A stretch of DNA of 64,000 nucleotides from the NCBI RefSeq assembly GCF_001665685.1, contig NZ_LZTB01000038.1, forward strand, positions 1-64,000. Reading direction: 5' to 3'. Origin of the DNA: Mycobacterium sp. 852013-50091_SCH5140682 (lineage in GTDB: Bacteria; Actinomycetota; Actinomycetes; Mycobacteriales; Mycobacteriaceae). The position numbers and the translations under genes are program-made. Shown in pieces: positions 8,339 through 17,037 of the stretch. Position 1 is the stretch's first letter. Each line of letters starts with the position of its first letter. A model generated the notes under the pieces. It ran no database searches and was not told the origin of the DNA. It saw only the letters and a program-made list of their open reading frames with translations.

Positions 8339-9574
8339 ATGGCCGAGGACCTGCGGGACACCGTCGACGCGGTGTGGCGCATGGAGGCCGCCAAGATCGT
8401 CGCGACGCTGACCCGCGCGATCGGCGACGTCGGCCTGGCCGAGGACATGGCGGCCGACGCCCTGCTCGACGCGTTGACCCAGTGGCCGCAGACCGGGGTG
8501 CCACGCAATCCCGGCGCCTGGCTGACGACGGTGGCCAAGCGCAAGGCGATCGACCACTTCCGCCGCCAGGCGAACCTGGACACCAAGTACGCCGTGCTGG
8601 CCCGTGAACTCGCCGACCACGTCGATGAGGCGTGGGACCCCGACCGGATCGACGACGACGTGCTGCGGCTGATCTTCATCGCAGCGCATCCCCTGCTGTC
8701 GCGGGAAGCGCAGATCGCGCTGACCCTGCGGGTGGTCGGCGGGCTGAGCACCGAGGAGATCGCCAAGGCCTTTCTGACGTCGAAGGCCACCATGGCGGCG
8801 CGGATCACCCGCGCCAAGAAGGCCCTTGCCGGCGTGCCGTTCGAAGTGCCCGACCGCGCCGAGTTCGGCGGCCGGCTGGCCGCCGTGCTCGCCGTGATCT
8901 ATCTGGTGTTCAACGAGGGCTACGCGGCGTCCTCGGGTCAGCGCTGGATCCGAGACGAATTGTGCAGTGAGGCACTACGACTGGGCCGGGTGCTGGCAGC
9001 GCTTACCCCCGACCAACCGGAAGTACACGGGCTGGTGGCGCTGATGGAATTCCCGTCGTCGCGGTTCGCCGCCCGCACCGACGCCGACGGTAACCCCGTG
9101 CTCCTGGAGGATCAGGACCGCACCCGCTGGGACCGTGCCCAGATCCACCGCGGTGTCGATCGTCTGGAGCGCGCCAAAGAGTGTGCCCAGCAACGAGGTT
9201 GGGGACCGTACGCCTTGCAGGCCGCACTGGCCGAATGTCACGCCGTCGCCCCCACCGCCGCCGACACAGACTGGGCGCGCATCGTGTCGATCTACGACGC
9301 GCTGCTACAGATCACCCCGTCGCCGGTGGTGGAACTGAACCGGGCGGTGGCGCTGGCGATGCGCGACGGGCCTGCCGCCGCGCTGCCGATCGTCGACGGC
9401 ATCACCGGACTGGATGACTCGCACCTGTTGCCGAGCGTGCGCGGAGAACTGCTGTCGAGGCTGGGCCGCAATGCCGAGGCTGCAACCGAATTCGAACGGG
9501 CGGCGGCCATGACGGCCAACGAACGCGAACGCGCGGTGCTCTTGGAGAAGGCCACGTCTGAGCCCGGCGCCTAG
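8339..9574 (+). CDS. ECF42-type sigma factor with C-terminal TPR-like extension
   Basis: This 411-residue protein is an extracytoplasmic-function sigma factor: region sigma-2 at about 8-76 (AEDMAADALLDALTQWP ... WLTTVAKRKAIDHFRR) and sigma-4 at about 105-163 (LSTEEIAKAF-LTSKATMAARITRAKKAL). It then has a roughly 240-residue C-terminal extension with FNEGYAASSG and helical repeats (DWARIVSIYDALL ... ELNRAVALAM). That long tail is the signature of the ECF42 group, in which the extension is required for activity and replaces an anti-sigma factor; none is encoded here. The usual partner, a DGPF protein, is at 5760 with a fitting promoter. The start is the ATG at 8339. It converges with the MarR gene 6 bases downstream. 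Confidence 0.88.
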   Translation: MAEDLRDTVDAVWRMEAAKIVATLTRAIGDVGLAEDMAADALLDALTQWPQTGVPRNPGAWLTTVAKRKAIDHFRRQANLDTKYAVLARELADHVDEAWDPDRIDDDVLRLIFIAAHPLLSREAQIALTLRVVGGLSTEEIAKAFLTSKATMAARITRAKKALAGVPFEVPDRAEFGGRLAAVLAVIYLVFNEGYAASSGQRWIRDELCSEALRLGRVLAALTPDQPEVHGLVALMEFPSSRFAARTDADGNPVLLEDQDRTRWDRAQIHRGVDRLERAKECAQQRGWGPYALQAALAECHAVAPTAADTDWARIVSIYDALLQITPSPVVELNRAVALAMRDGPAAALPIVDGITGLDDSHLLPSVRGELLSRLGRNAEAATEFERAAAMTANERERAVLLEKATSEPGA

Positions 9575-9580
9575 CCTCCG

Positions 9581-10141
9581 TCAGACTTCAGATGCGTGGT
9601 GTCCGACATGACCCGGCCGCTCCCGCACTCCGAGTTCATCCGAAAGATGCCCGAGCAGAGCTTTGAGCATGCTCGCGAGTTGCTGCCGTTGACCTCGGGA
9701 AAGCCCTTGGAGCAGCTCACATTCGCGAGCCAGCACGGCCGCCACGAGCTCGTCGGCGGTCTCGTGGCCCAGCTCGGTCAATTCGACGTCGACAGCTCGG
9801 GAGTCGTGTCTGCCCGCGCGTCTGACCAGTCCCTGTTTCTCGGCCCGGTCCACGCGTTGCGTTATCGCGCCGGCGGTGATGAGTGAGGCGGCGGCCAGCT
9901 CCCGCGTCGTCATGCGGTACGGCTTGCCGTGGCGTCGCAGAGTCGAGAGGAGGTCGAGGGTGGCCATATCGGCATCACGGGCACGCAACAGCCGGGCCCG
10001 ATCATCGCCGAGCAGCTTTGCGATCTGCCAGACGCGCGTGACGATGCCGATGGATTCCACAGAGACATGGGGTAATTCGCGCCGCCATGCCGCCGCGATG
10101 GCATCGACGGGATCGTCCGATGTTGACTCGTCCACATGCAC
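9581..10141 (-). CDS. MarR-family transcriptional regulator
   Basis: This is a predicted dimeric winged-helix regulator. The 186-residue protein has the MarR core: dimerisation helix (GIVTRVWQIAKLLGDDRARLL), recognition helix region (TTRELAAASLITAGAITQRVDRAEKQGLV, about 78-106) and wing (RRAGRHDSRAVDVELTELG), followed by C-terminal dimer helices. It is divergent from an SDR gene. The 45-base gap contains a 7-bp-arm palindrome at 10154-10169 that is the obvious operator, so autoregulation and control of the SDR are likely. The ligand is unknown. Confidence 0.9.
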   Translation of the reverse strand: MHVDESTSDDPVDAIAAAWRRELPHVSVESIGIVTRVWQIAKLLGDDRARLLRARDADMATLDLLSTLRRHGKPYRMTTRELAAASLITAGAITQRVDRAEKQGLVRRAGRHDSRAVDVELTELGHETADELVAAVLARECELLQGLSRGQRQQLASMLKALLGHLSDELGVRERPGHVGHHASEV

Positions 10142-10153
10142 TCCTGATACCGT

Positions 10154-10169
10154 TGTTTAGGTCTAAACA
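10154..10169. promoter_or_regulatory. Palindromic operator in the marR-SDR divergon
   Basis: TGTTTAG-GT-CTAAACA is a perfect 7-bp inverted repeat centred between the divergent MarR and SDR genes, 12 bases before the MarR start and 17 before the SDR start. Position and size fit a MarR dimer site covering both promoters. Confidence 0.7.
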
Positions 10170-10186
10170 TACAGGGAGGTTCAGAC

Positions 10187-10906
10187 ATGCGGACAGTAGT
10201 TGTCACGGGCGGGGGTACTGGGATCGGCCGAGCGGTCGCCGCTCGATTCGCCGCAGACGGCGCGGACGTGGTCATCACAGGCCGGCGGACCGATGTCCTC
10301 CACAAGGCCGCGGAAGACATCGAGGGCTCAGTACGCGCCATCGTGCTCGACGGCACCGACCCGCTGCGCACCGCGACAGTTGCCGAAGAGATCGGCCCGG
10401 TGGATGTGCTGGTGAACAACGCCGGAGGCAACACGGATTTCGACCGGGCGGCACCCACCGACCTCGCCGGCGTGGCCGAGGCGTGGCGGCAGAACCTCGA
10501 CAACAACCTCATCAGCGCAGTGCTCATGACGACGGCGCTGCTCCCCAGGATGCCGGCCGGCTCCGCGATCGTCACCATCGGCTCGATCGCTGCCGACAAG
10601 GGCGCCGGTTCCTACGGAGCCGCCAAAGCTGCTGTCGCATCATGGAATATCGACTTGGCACGACAAATCGGCGATCGCGGTATCACCGCGAACGTCGTGT
10701 CACCCGGTTACATCGCCGATACCGAGTTCTTCCGGGACAAGCTCACCGACGATCGCAGGGCCTCACTCCTGGACGCCGCTATGACCAAGCGCGCGGGCTC
10801 ACCATCCGACATCGCCGCCACCGTCGCATTTCTCGCCTCGTCTGGTGCGCGCCAGATCACCGGCCAGACCGTGGCAGTGAACGGAGGTGAATGGCCCAGC
10901 CGCTGA
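10187..10906 (+). CDS. Short-chain dehydrogenase/reductase
   Basis: This is a classical SDR oxidoreductase of 239 residues. It shows the nucleotide-binding glycine motif TGGGTGIG (7-14), NNAG (77-80), catalytic S133, Y143 and K147 (YGAAK), and the C-terminal ITGQTVAVNGG. An arginine after strand 2 (TGRRTD) favours NADP(H). AGGGAGG precedes the ATG by 8 bases. The divergent MarR gene and the shared palindrome suggest it is the regulated target, for example in detoxification of a small ketone or aldehyde. The substrate is not inferable. Confidence 0.88.
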   Translation: MRTVVVTGGGTGIGRAVAARFAADGADVVITGRRTDVLHKAAEDIEGSVRAIVLDGTDPLRTATVAEEIGPVDVLVNNAGGNTDFDRAAPTDLAGVAEAWRQNLDNNLISAVLMTTALLPRMPAGSAIVTIGSIAADKGAGSYGAAKAAVASWNIDLARQIGDRGITANVVSPGYIADTEFFRDKLTDDRRASLLDAAMTKRAGSPSDIAATVAFLASSGARQITGQTVAVNGGEWPSR

Positions 10907-10971
10907 CCGACATGTGGCGCGCCTCAATATTCAGGTGCCCCGGACAGTTCCGGTGCGGTACACAGAAGCAT

Positions 10972-12210
10972 GTGACTGAATTGACCCTGCGCACAACCAC
11001 CGACGATGACGACTTCCGAGAGTTCATGTCAACGTCGTATGGGGTGTTCCTGCGAGACCCTTTAATCGATGAAATCGACCTGATCCGCAAGCTCACCGAC
11101 CTCGACCGGATGTTCGGGTTCCACGACGGGAACCGGTGGGCGTCGACGGCCGGGGCGTTTGCGCGCGAGGTGGTCCTTCCCGGAGGCGTGACCGCGCCGG
11201 TGGCCGCCGTCACGGTGGTCACCGTATCGCCCAGCCACCGCCGCCGCGGCCTGCTGACCGCGATGATGCGTCATCAGCTCGACGACATCCGATCCCGCGG
11301 CGAGGCGCTGGCCATCTTGTTCGCGTCAGAAGCGTTGATCTACGGGCGTTTTGGCTACGGCATGGCGTGCTCCCACGCCACGTTGAAGGGGCAGGTGCGT
11401 GAGCTCGCGTTCCGCCCGGACGTCGACCTCGGTGACGGCTCGGTGACAGCAGTCGACGCCGAGACACTGCTGAGCTGCGCTCCGGCGGTTTACGACAAGG
11501 CGACCGCGCAGAAGACCGGCCAGATGGCCAGATCGCTCCCGTGGTGGGAGTCCTGGATCCACGACAACGAGGATCGCCAAAAGGACTCCGGCAAGATCCG
11601 CTTCGCGGTGCACCACGACGCCGACGGCACGGTCAGCGGATTCGCCATCTACCGCCCCAAGTCGCATTGGGCGGACACCGGACAGCCCGCTGCCGAACTA
11701 CATGTCCAGGAGGTCCGGGCCACCCATCCCCGCGCGTACGCGCGGCTCTGGCGGTACCTGTTGGACATGGATCTGGTGCGCAGCGTCACCTGCTACGGGG
11801 CCGCTGTAGACGAACCGCTGCGCTACCTGGTGGCCGACCAGCGCGCGTTGCAATGCGATGTGAGCGACGGCATCTACGTGCGGTTGGTGGACGTGGCCCA
11901 CGCGTTGACGTTGCGCCGTTACGCTGCCCCGATCGACGTGGTACTCGAGGTGACCGACGAGTTCTGCCCGTGGAACACCGGACGGTTCCGGCTGCGCGGT
12001 GGTCCCGACGGCGCCCAGTGCGAAAGCACCACGGAGCCAGCCGATATCGCCATCACGGCCCGCGATCTCGGGGCCATCTACTTGGGTGGCGTAAGCCTGC
12101 AGTCCCTGACCGCGGCCGGATTGGCCGTCGAGCTCACCGCGGGGTCGGCGCAGCGGGCCGCAGTGGGCTTCGGCTGGCCGACCGCTCCGAGCGTCCCCGA
12201 CGACTTCTAG
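10972..12210 (+). CDS. Eis-like GNAT N-acetyltransferase
   Basis: This 412-residue protein has the tripartite Eis architecture: a first GNAT domain with the acetyl-CoA motif VTVSPSHRRRGLLTAMM (83-99) and IYGRFGYGMA, a second degenerate GNAT-like domain, and a C-terminal sterol-carrier-like domain (ADIAITARDLGAIYLGG). Eis proteins acetylate amines, including aminoglycosides and protein lysines, in the cytosol or when released. The GTG at 10972 (VTELTLRTTT) is preferred because Eis proteins begin just before this strand; the longer ATG at 10891 would add 27 unrelated residues and overlap the SDR stop. It is followed 26 bases later by a HAD phosphatase. Confidence 0.85.
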   Translation: MTELTLRTTTDDDDFREFMSTSYGVFLRDPLIDEIDLIRKLTDLDRMFGFHDGNRWASTAGAFAREVVLPGGVTAPVAAVTVVTVSPSHRRRGLLTAMMRHQLDDIRSRGEALAILFASEALIYGRFGYGMACSHATLKGQVRELAFRPDVDLGDGSVTAVDAETLLSCAPAVYDKATAQKTGQMARSLPWWESWIHDNEDRQKDSGKIRFAVHHDADGTVSGFAIYRPKSHWADTGQPAAELHVQEVRATHPRAYARLWRYLLDMDLVRSVTCYGAAVDEPLRYLVADQRALQCDVSDGIYVRLVDVAHALTLRRYAAPIDVVLEVTDEFCPWNTGRFRLRGGPDGAQCESTTEPADIAITARDLGAIYLGGVSLQSLTAAGLAVELTAGSAQRAAVGFGWPTAPSVPDDF

Positions 12211-12236
12211 TCGCGCCGGCTGGCACGATGGTTCCC

Positions 12237-12917
12237 ATGGTGCATGCGGTGATGTTCGACTTTTCGGGAACCCTGTTCCGCCTCGAGGAGGACGAGAGCT
12301 GGTTCGCTGGGATGGCCGTCGACGAACAGGAGGTCGACGGCCATGTGCAGGCCGAACTGATGCGTCGGCTCACCGCGCCGACGGGACGCTCGGTGGAGAT
12401 GTCCGACGAGCAGTACCACGCGTGGGTGAACCGCGACCTGGCCCCGCATCTGCACCGCGAGGCCTACCTGCACGTGCTGCGCGAGTCGGGACTTGCCGAT
12501 CACCACGCCGAGTCGCTGTATGACCGGGTCATCGATCCGACGAGCTGGACGGCCTACCCCGATACCGCCGATGTCCTGAAAAGCCTTAAATCGCAAGGTA
12601 TCCGGACGGCCGTGGTGTCCAACATCGCGTTCGACGTGCGGCCCGCGTTCGCCGCAGCCGACGCCGACGCCTACGTCGACGAGTTTGTGCTGTCCTTCGA
12701 GGTGGGCGCGGTCAAGCCCGACGCGGCGATCTTCATCGCCGCCCTGGACAAGCTCGGGGTGGCCGCCACCGACGCGCTGATGGTCGGTGACAGCGAAGAG
12801 GCCGACGGCGGCGCGCGGGCGCTGGGGTGCGCGTTCGCGCTGGTCGACCCGTTGCCCACCGCCGAGCGGCCCGACGGGCTGCGTGGCGCCCTGACCCGGT
12901 TCGGAATCCTCACCTAG
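12237..12917 (+). CDS. HAD-family hydrolase
   Basis: This 226-residue haloacid-dehalogenase-superfamily protein is a predicted phosphatase. Motif I is DFSGTLF (D8), where the usual second aspartate (general acid) is serine, a known variation in bacterial HADs. Motif II is VVSNIAF, the lysine is in VKPDAAIF and motif IV is MVGDSEEADGG. A helical cap lies at about 15-95. The ATG at 12237 is chosen from the family start MVHAVMFDFSG; the frame is open far upstream inside the Eis-like gene but that is not coding. The substrate is unknown. Confidence 0.88.
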   Translation: MVHAVMFDFSGTLFRLEEDESWFAGMAVDEQEVDGHVQAELMRRLTAPTGRSVEMSDEQYHAWVNRDLAPHLHREAYLHVLRESGLADHHAESLYDRVIDPTSWTAYPDTADVLKSLKSQGIRTAVVSNIAFDVRPAFAAADADAYVDEFVLSFEVGAVKPDAAIFIAALDKLGVAATDALMVGDSEEADGGARALGCAFALVDPLPTAERPDGLRGALTRFGILT

Positions 12918-13115
12918 CCAGCACCGCGACCGGCGTTGGAGATCGCGACCAGGAAAGCGACGGACCGGTGCCATGAGCGGCACGGCGACGCGTGGTTGGT
13001 CAAGAATCCGCGGGTGACACTGCATTCTCGATCGGGGTTTTCTGACCGAGATTGCTCTCAACTCAGGGTTTCACAGGGTCCGGTTTTTGTCGGTGCCCTC
13101 CGCCATAATGGTGGT

Positions 13116-14387
13116 ATGTCCTCGCAGGCAACATCTTTCGCTGCTGATGGGGTGAGCCCTGTGCAGCGGTTGGAGGTGTTGCTCGACGAATTGTCGGAAC
13201 TGTGCGGGCAGCGCAACGCGATCGACGGACGGGTCGTCGATATCGTCGCCGAACTCGAACGCGATGAGTTGTGTGGTGCCACCGGTGCTCGGTCCATCGC
13301 CGAGTTGGTGGCGTGGAAAACCGGTGCCACCCCGCACAATGCCGGGATCATGGTCACGGTCGCACGCCGCCTCGACGAATTCCCGTTGTGCGCCGAAGGA
13401 ATGCGGGAAGGCCGGCTGTCCCTGGATCAGGTCGGGGTGATCGCCGAACGCGCCGCCGACGGCTCCGACGCGCACTACGCCGAGCTGGCCGCGGTGGCCA
13501 CCGTGGCTCAGTTGCGTACCGCCGTGAAACTGGAACCCCGCCCGGAACCGGAGCCGCGCCCGGAACCCAAACGGGCGTTCCGCAAAGACGTGCACGAGGA
13601 TCACACCACTTACCAGATCACCCTGCCCCACGACGAAGCCGCCACCGTTGATGCGGCGATGCAGTCCCATCAGGATGCGCTGATCGCAGAGTGGAAACGC
13701 GACCACGAAGACGAGGATGAGGATCAGGTCTCGGAGCAGGCGCCGCCGTTCCCGGGTGCCGTGGATGCGTTCATGAGTGTGGTTGAGGCCGGCTGGGACA
13801 CCGACGTGGCACGCCGCCCCCATGGGCAGCACACCACCGTGGTCGTGCATGTCGATCTCGATCGCGACGGCGAGAAGCCGGTCGCAGCATTGCATTTGGG
13901 GCCGGCGTTGTCTGATGAGGAGCGGCGCTATCTGACCTGTGATGCGACCTGCGAGGTGTGGTTCGAACGTCACGGGCAACCGATCGGGGCGGGGCGAAGC
14001 GCCCGCACCGTCAACCGGCGGTTGCGTCGGGCGTTGGAGCACCGCGACCGCTGCTGCGCGGTACCCGGCTGCGGAGCCACCCGCGGCCTGCATGCTCATC
14101 ACATCCGGCATTGGGAGGACGGCGGCCCCACCGAACTCGACAATCTCGTGTTGCTCTGCCCGTACCACCACCGGTTGCACCACAAGGGTGGCATCACCAT
14201 CACCGGCCCCGCGCACCAACTCAGCGTCACCGACGCCACCGGCCGCGAACTGCACCCGGGTTCGCTGGCGCGGCCACCGACCACACCGCCACCGGATGTC
14301 CCACCCTATCGCGGGCCGACCGGCGAACGCGCCGATTGGTGGTGGTACACACCCTTCCAACCGGAACCACCACCATCGCCCAACTAG
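13116..14387 (+). CDS. DUF222/HNH endonuclease domain protein (13E12-type)
   Basis: This 423-residue protein has an N-terminal DUF222 region (about 15-270) and a C-terminal HNH nuclease domain: CCAVPGC, HAHHIRHWEDGGPTELDNLVLLC and YHHRLHH provide the cysteines and histidines of a zinc-stabilised HNH site. The middle contains low-complexity EPRPEPEPRPEPK (about 141-153) and an acidic DHEDEDEDQ stretch. Proteins of this kind occur in many copies in mycobacteria, often tied to 13E12 repeats, and may be mobile. The ATG at 13116 follows a weak leader; no site-specific flanks are seen. Biological function is not established. Confidence 0.9.
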   Translation: MSSQATSFAADGVSPVQRLEVLLDELSELCGQRNAIDGRVVDIVAELERDELCGATGARSIAELVAWKTGATPHNAGIMVTVARRLDEFPLCAEGMREGRLSLDQVGVIAERAADGSDAHYAELAAVATVAQLRTAVKLEPRPEPEPRPEPKRAFRKDVHEDHTTYQITLPHDEAATVDAAMQSHQDALIAEWKRDHEDEDEDQVSEQAPPFPGAVDAFMSVVEAGWDTDVARRPHGQHTTVVVHVDLDRDGEKPVAALHLGPALSDEERRYLTCDATCEVWFERHGQPIGAGRSARTVNRRLRRALEHRDRCCAVPGCGATRGLHAHHIRHWEDGGPTELDNLVLLCPYHHRLHHKGGITITGPAHQLSVTDATGRELHPGSLARPPTTPPPDVPPYRGPTGERADWWWYTPFQPEPPPSPN

Positions 14388-14520
14388 GCGCATACCCGTC
14401 GGCATAGTGGGCCGGATGACACTGGCCGCCAAGCGAATTCGCGCTAGGCGGAATCCGTTCGTCGCGTGCGGGATTCACACCCGCAAGCGAAAATCAGCCG
14501 CGTGACATTAGTCTGGGTTC

Positions 14521-14970
14521 ATGGCTGACGAACGCATCCGGCCACCGTGGTGGCTCAAGTACGTCAACAAAGTGATGATCGGTCTCAACCAGCTCGGTGT
14601 CGGCGGCGACAACGGCCCGGTGGTACTGACCGTGACCGGCCGCAAGACGGGCAAGCCACGCACGACCCCGGTCACCCCGATGACCGTCGACGGCGAGCGC
14701 TACATCGTCGCAGGCCTACCCGGTGGGGACTGGGCCGCCAACGCGCGCGCCGCCGGCGAGGCGACCATCAACCAGGGCCGCCGCGCCCAGCGGGTGCGGA
14801 TGGTCGAGATCCCCGCCGAGCAGGCCCGCCCACTCCTGCGGCAATTCCCTGTCCTGGTGCCCACGGGCGTCGGGTTCATGAAAAACCTCGGGCTGGTCAC
14901 CGGGCCGAACCCCGACGAGTTCGAGGCCCTCGCCGGCCGCTGCGCGGTATTTCGGCTCGACCCGGTGTGA
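14521..14970 (+). CDS. Ddn-family (DUF385) deazaflavin-dependent nitroreductase-like protein
   Basis: This is a split-beta-barrel protein of 149 residues from the F420H2-dependent Ddn/DUF385 family. It shows the strand-turn motif VVLTVTGRKTGKPRTTPVTP, VAGLPGGDWAANARAAGEATI and a C-terminal FRLDPV. Mycobacterial members reduce quinones or nitro compounds with reduced F420 and may associate with the membrane through the N-terminal helix (residues 9-25, PWWLKYVNKVMIGLNQL). It stands alone between the DUF222 gene and a convergent lipoprotein gene. Two further family members are at 51863 and 52272. Confidence 0.85.
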   Translation: MADERIRPPWWLKYVNKVMIGLNQLGVGGDNGPVVLTVTGRKTGKPRTTPVTPMTVDGERYIVAGLPGGDWAANARAAGEATINQGRRAQRVRMVEIPAEQARPLLRQFPVLVPTGVGFMKNLGLVTGPNPDEFEALAGRCAVFRLDPV

Positions 14971-14979
14971 GCCCATGCG

Positions 14980-15255
14980 TCAGAGGTGCGGCGCCTCCTT
15001 GATCTTGCTGTCCTGCTTGCCGGCTGTCTGACAGAACGTCTGCACCGACACCTTGGTCCCGGTGATCTCGAGCTGGGCCGCGTCGGTGCCCTTCTCGTCC
15101 TTGAGCATCTTTGCCACGGCGTCGTTCTGAGTCTTCTCGTCCGCACCCAGGTAGTCCTTGCAACTGGTGTCGCCGCCGGTGGCAGCCGGCGAGCAGCCGA
15201 CCAACATCACACCGGCGACCACACCAGCGAACAACATGCCTGCCGAGCGTTTCAT
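14980..15255 (-). CDS. Small lipoprotein, possibly HdeA-like
   Basis: This 91-residue precursor has a signal peptide MKRSAGMLFAGVVAGVMLVGC ending in a lipobox (LVGC, Cys21), so the mature protein is likely lipid-anchored at the membrane outer face. The mature part contains two more cysteines (in TSCKDYL and TFCQTAG), an arrangement reminiscent of small HdeA-type acid-stress chaperones found in mycobacteria; this resemblance is tentative. The start at 15255 is chosen from the signal peptide and an AAAGGG site just upstream. It is divergent from menB (91 bases apart) and convergent with the Ddn-like gene. Confidence 0.75.
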   Translation of the reverse strand: MKRSAGMLFAGVVAGVMLVGCSPAATGGDTSCKDYLGADEKTQNDAVAKMLKDEKGTDAAQLEITGTKVSVQTFCQTAGKQDSKIKEAPHL

Positions 15256-15345
15256 TGCAGCCCTTTCTGTCCGCGCACAAGACACGCGCACCGTGCTTCA
15301 TACCCGTGGCCCGCGCCGGTCAAACCCCGCTCTACAGTCGAGCAG

Positions 15346-16275
15346 GTGAGCTCTGATTCCAGCGCAGCCAACCCGTTCGACCCCGCGGCGTGGGAGCCGG
15401 TCGCCGGTTTCGGCGACCTGACCGACATCACCTACCACCGGCATGTCCTCGACGGCGCCAAGCAGCCGACGGTCCGCATCGCATTCGACCGGCCCGAGGT
15501 GCGCAACGCATTCCGCCCGCACACCGTCGACGAGCTGTACCGGGTGCTCGACCATGCCCGCATGTCGAGCGATGTCGGTGTGATCCTGCTGACCGGCAAC
15601 GGCCCGTCACCCAAGGACGGCGGGTGGGCATTCTGCTCCGGGGGCGATCAGCGCATCCGAGGGCGCACGGGCTACCAGTACGCATCGGGGGAAACCGCCG
15701 AGACCGTGGACCCGGCCCGCGCCGGACGACTCCACATCCTGGAGGTGCAGCGCCTGATCAGGTTCATGCCGAAGGTGGTGATCTGTCTGGTCAACGGCTG
15801 GGCCGCAGGCGGCGGACACAGCCTGCACGTCACCTGCGATCTGACGCTGGCCAGCCGTGAGCATGCGCGGTTCAAGCAGACCGACGCCGATGTCGGCAGC
15901 TTCGACGGCGGGTTCGGCAGTGCGTACCTGGCGCGCCAAACCGGACAGAAGTTCGCCCGCGAGATCTTCTTCCTGGGCCGCACGTACGACGCCGAGACCA
16001 TGCATCAAATGGGTGCGGTGAACGACGTGGTCGACCACGCCGAGCTGGAAACCGTCGGCCTGCAGTGGGCGGCCGAGATCAACGGCAAGTCACCGCAGGC
16101 CATCCGGATGCTCAAGTTCGGCTTCAACCTGATCGACGACGGACTCGTCGGGCAACAGGTATTCGCCGGGGAGGCAACCCGTTTGGCCTACATGACCGAC
16201 GAGGCCGTGGAAGGCCGGGACGCCTTCTTGGAGAAGCGCGACCCTGACTGGAGCGGTTTCCCCCGCTATTTCTGA
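15346..16275 (+). CDS. menB: 1,4-Dihydroxy-2-naphthoyl-CoA synthase
   Basis: MenB catalyses the Dieckmann-type ring closure of o-succinylbenzoyl-CoA in menaquinone biosynthesis; it is a cytosolic crotonase-fold hexamer. The 309-residue protein shows VRNAFRPHTVDEL, the oxyanion-hole segments FCSGGDQRIRG and VNGWAAGGGHSLHVTCDLTLAS, the substrate loop SFDGGFGSAYLARQ, and C-terminal DPDWSGFPRYF that reaches across subunits. Start: GTG at 15346 (VSSDSSAANPFD); no strong ribosome site is seen before it. It converges with an SDR gene 9 bases downstream. Confidence 0.95.
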   Translation: MSSDSSAANPFDPAAWEPVAGFGDLTDITYHRHVLDGAKQPTVRIAFDRPEVRNAFRPHTVDELYRVLDHARMSSDVGVILLTGNGPSPKDGGWAFCSGGDQRIRGRTGYQYASGETAETVDPARAGRLHILEVQRLIRFMPKVVICLVNGWAAGGGHSLHVTCDLTLASREHARFKQTDADVGSFDGGFGSAYLARQTGQKFAREIFFLGRTYDAETMHQMGAVNDVVDHAELETVGLQWAAEINGKSPQAIRMLKFGFNLIDDGLVGQQVFAGEATRLAYMTDEAVEGRDAFLEKRDPDWSGFPRYF

Positions 16276-16284
16276 TCCCGGGGA

Positions 16285-17022
16285 TCACCCACGGCCCGCG
16301 TACGGCATGGCGCGCGCCATCACCGTGATGGATGGAACGGACACCTCCAGCGGCAGATCGACGATGTGACCGATGGCGCGCGCCACGTGGTCGACGTCGA
16401 AAGTCGGCTCGGCCGCGAGGCTTCCGTCGGCCTGCAGGGTCTGGTGACTGAACCCGGCCGTCATGTCGGTCGCGGCGTTGCCGATGTCGATCTGCGTGAC
16501 ACAGATGTCGATATCGCGCAGATCCAACGCCATTGACGCGGTAAGCCCACTCATCGCGTGTTTGGTGACGGTGTAGGCCAGGCTCTTGGGCCGAGGGCGG
16601 TGCGCGGAGATCGAACCGTTGTTGATGATGCGCCCACCGCGCGGATCTTGCGCGGCCATGACTCGGGCGGCCTCCCGCGCGCAGAACACGGCGCCGTCGA
16701 CATTGGTGCGCCACACGGTGTGCCACTGCTCGTCGTCGATGTCGACGATCGACGCCGACGGCCCGAACACCCCCGCGTTGTTGAACAGCACATCGACCCG
16801 TCCGAACGCCGACACCGCGCCGGCGAACAACGCCCGCACGGAGGCCGAGTCGGTCACGTCGGTCGTCACCACCCGCGCGTTCGGTCTGCAGTCGGCAGTC
16901 TCGTCGAGCGGCTCGGGCCTGCGTCCGGCCAGCACCACCTGATGACCGGCGGCCAAGAGCACCCGCGCCGTCGCCCTGCCGATACCACTGCCCGCCCCGG
17001 TGATCACCACAACTTTGTTCAC
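16285..17022 (-). CDS. Short-chain dehydrogenase/reductase
   Basis: This 245-residue classical SDR has TGAGSGIG (9-16), NNAG (81-84), serines around 137-139, catalytic Y150 and K154 (YTVTK), and a substrate-binding C-terminal half. ADRs after strand 2 (AGRRPE) suggest NADP(H). An unusual feature is the C-terminal segment (LPLEVSVPSITVMARAMPYAGRG) in place of the usual TGQ-VDGG end, so it belongs to the larger unclassified SDR group. It is immediately upstream of the alpha/beta hydrolase stop-side (no shared direction overlap) and convergent with menB. The substrate is unknown. Confidence 0.87.
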   Translation of the reverse strand: MNKVVVITGAGSGIGRATARVLLAAGHQVVLAGRRPEPLDETADCRPNARVVTTDVTDSASVRALFAGAVSAFGRVDVLFNNAGVFGPSASIVDIDDEQWHTVWRTNVDGAVFCAREAARVMAAQDPRGGRIINNGSISAHRPRPKSLAYTVTKHAMSGLTASMALDLRDIDICVTQIDIGNAATDMTAGFSHQTLQADGSLAAEPTFDVDHVARAIGHIVDLPLEVSVPSITVMARAMPYAGRG

Positions 17023-17037
17023 GCGGTCGATTGTTGC

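Noticed and set aside
11541..12236. N-terminal extension of the HAD gene into the Eis-like gene
   Set aside because: Residues are arginine-rich shadow of the Eis-like gene; the HAD family starts at MVHAVMFDFSG.
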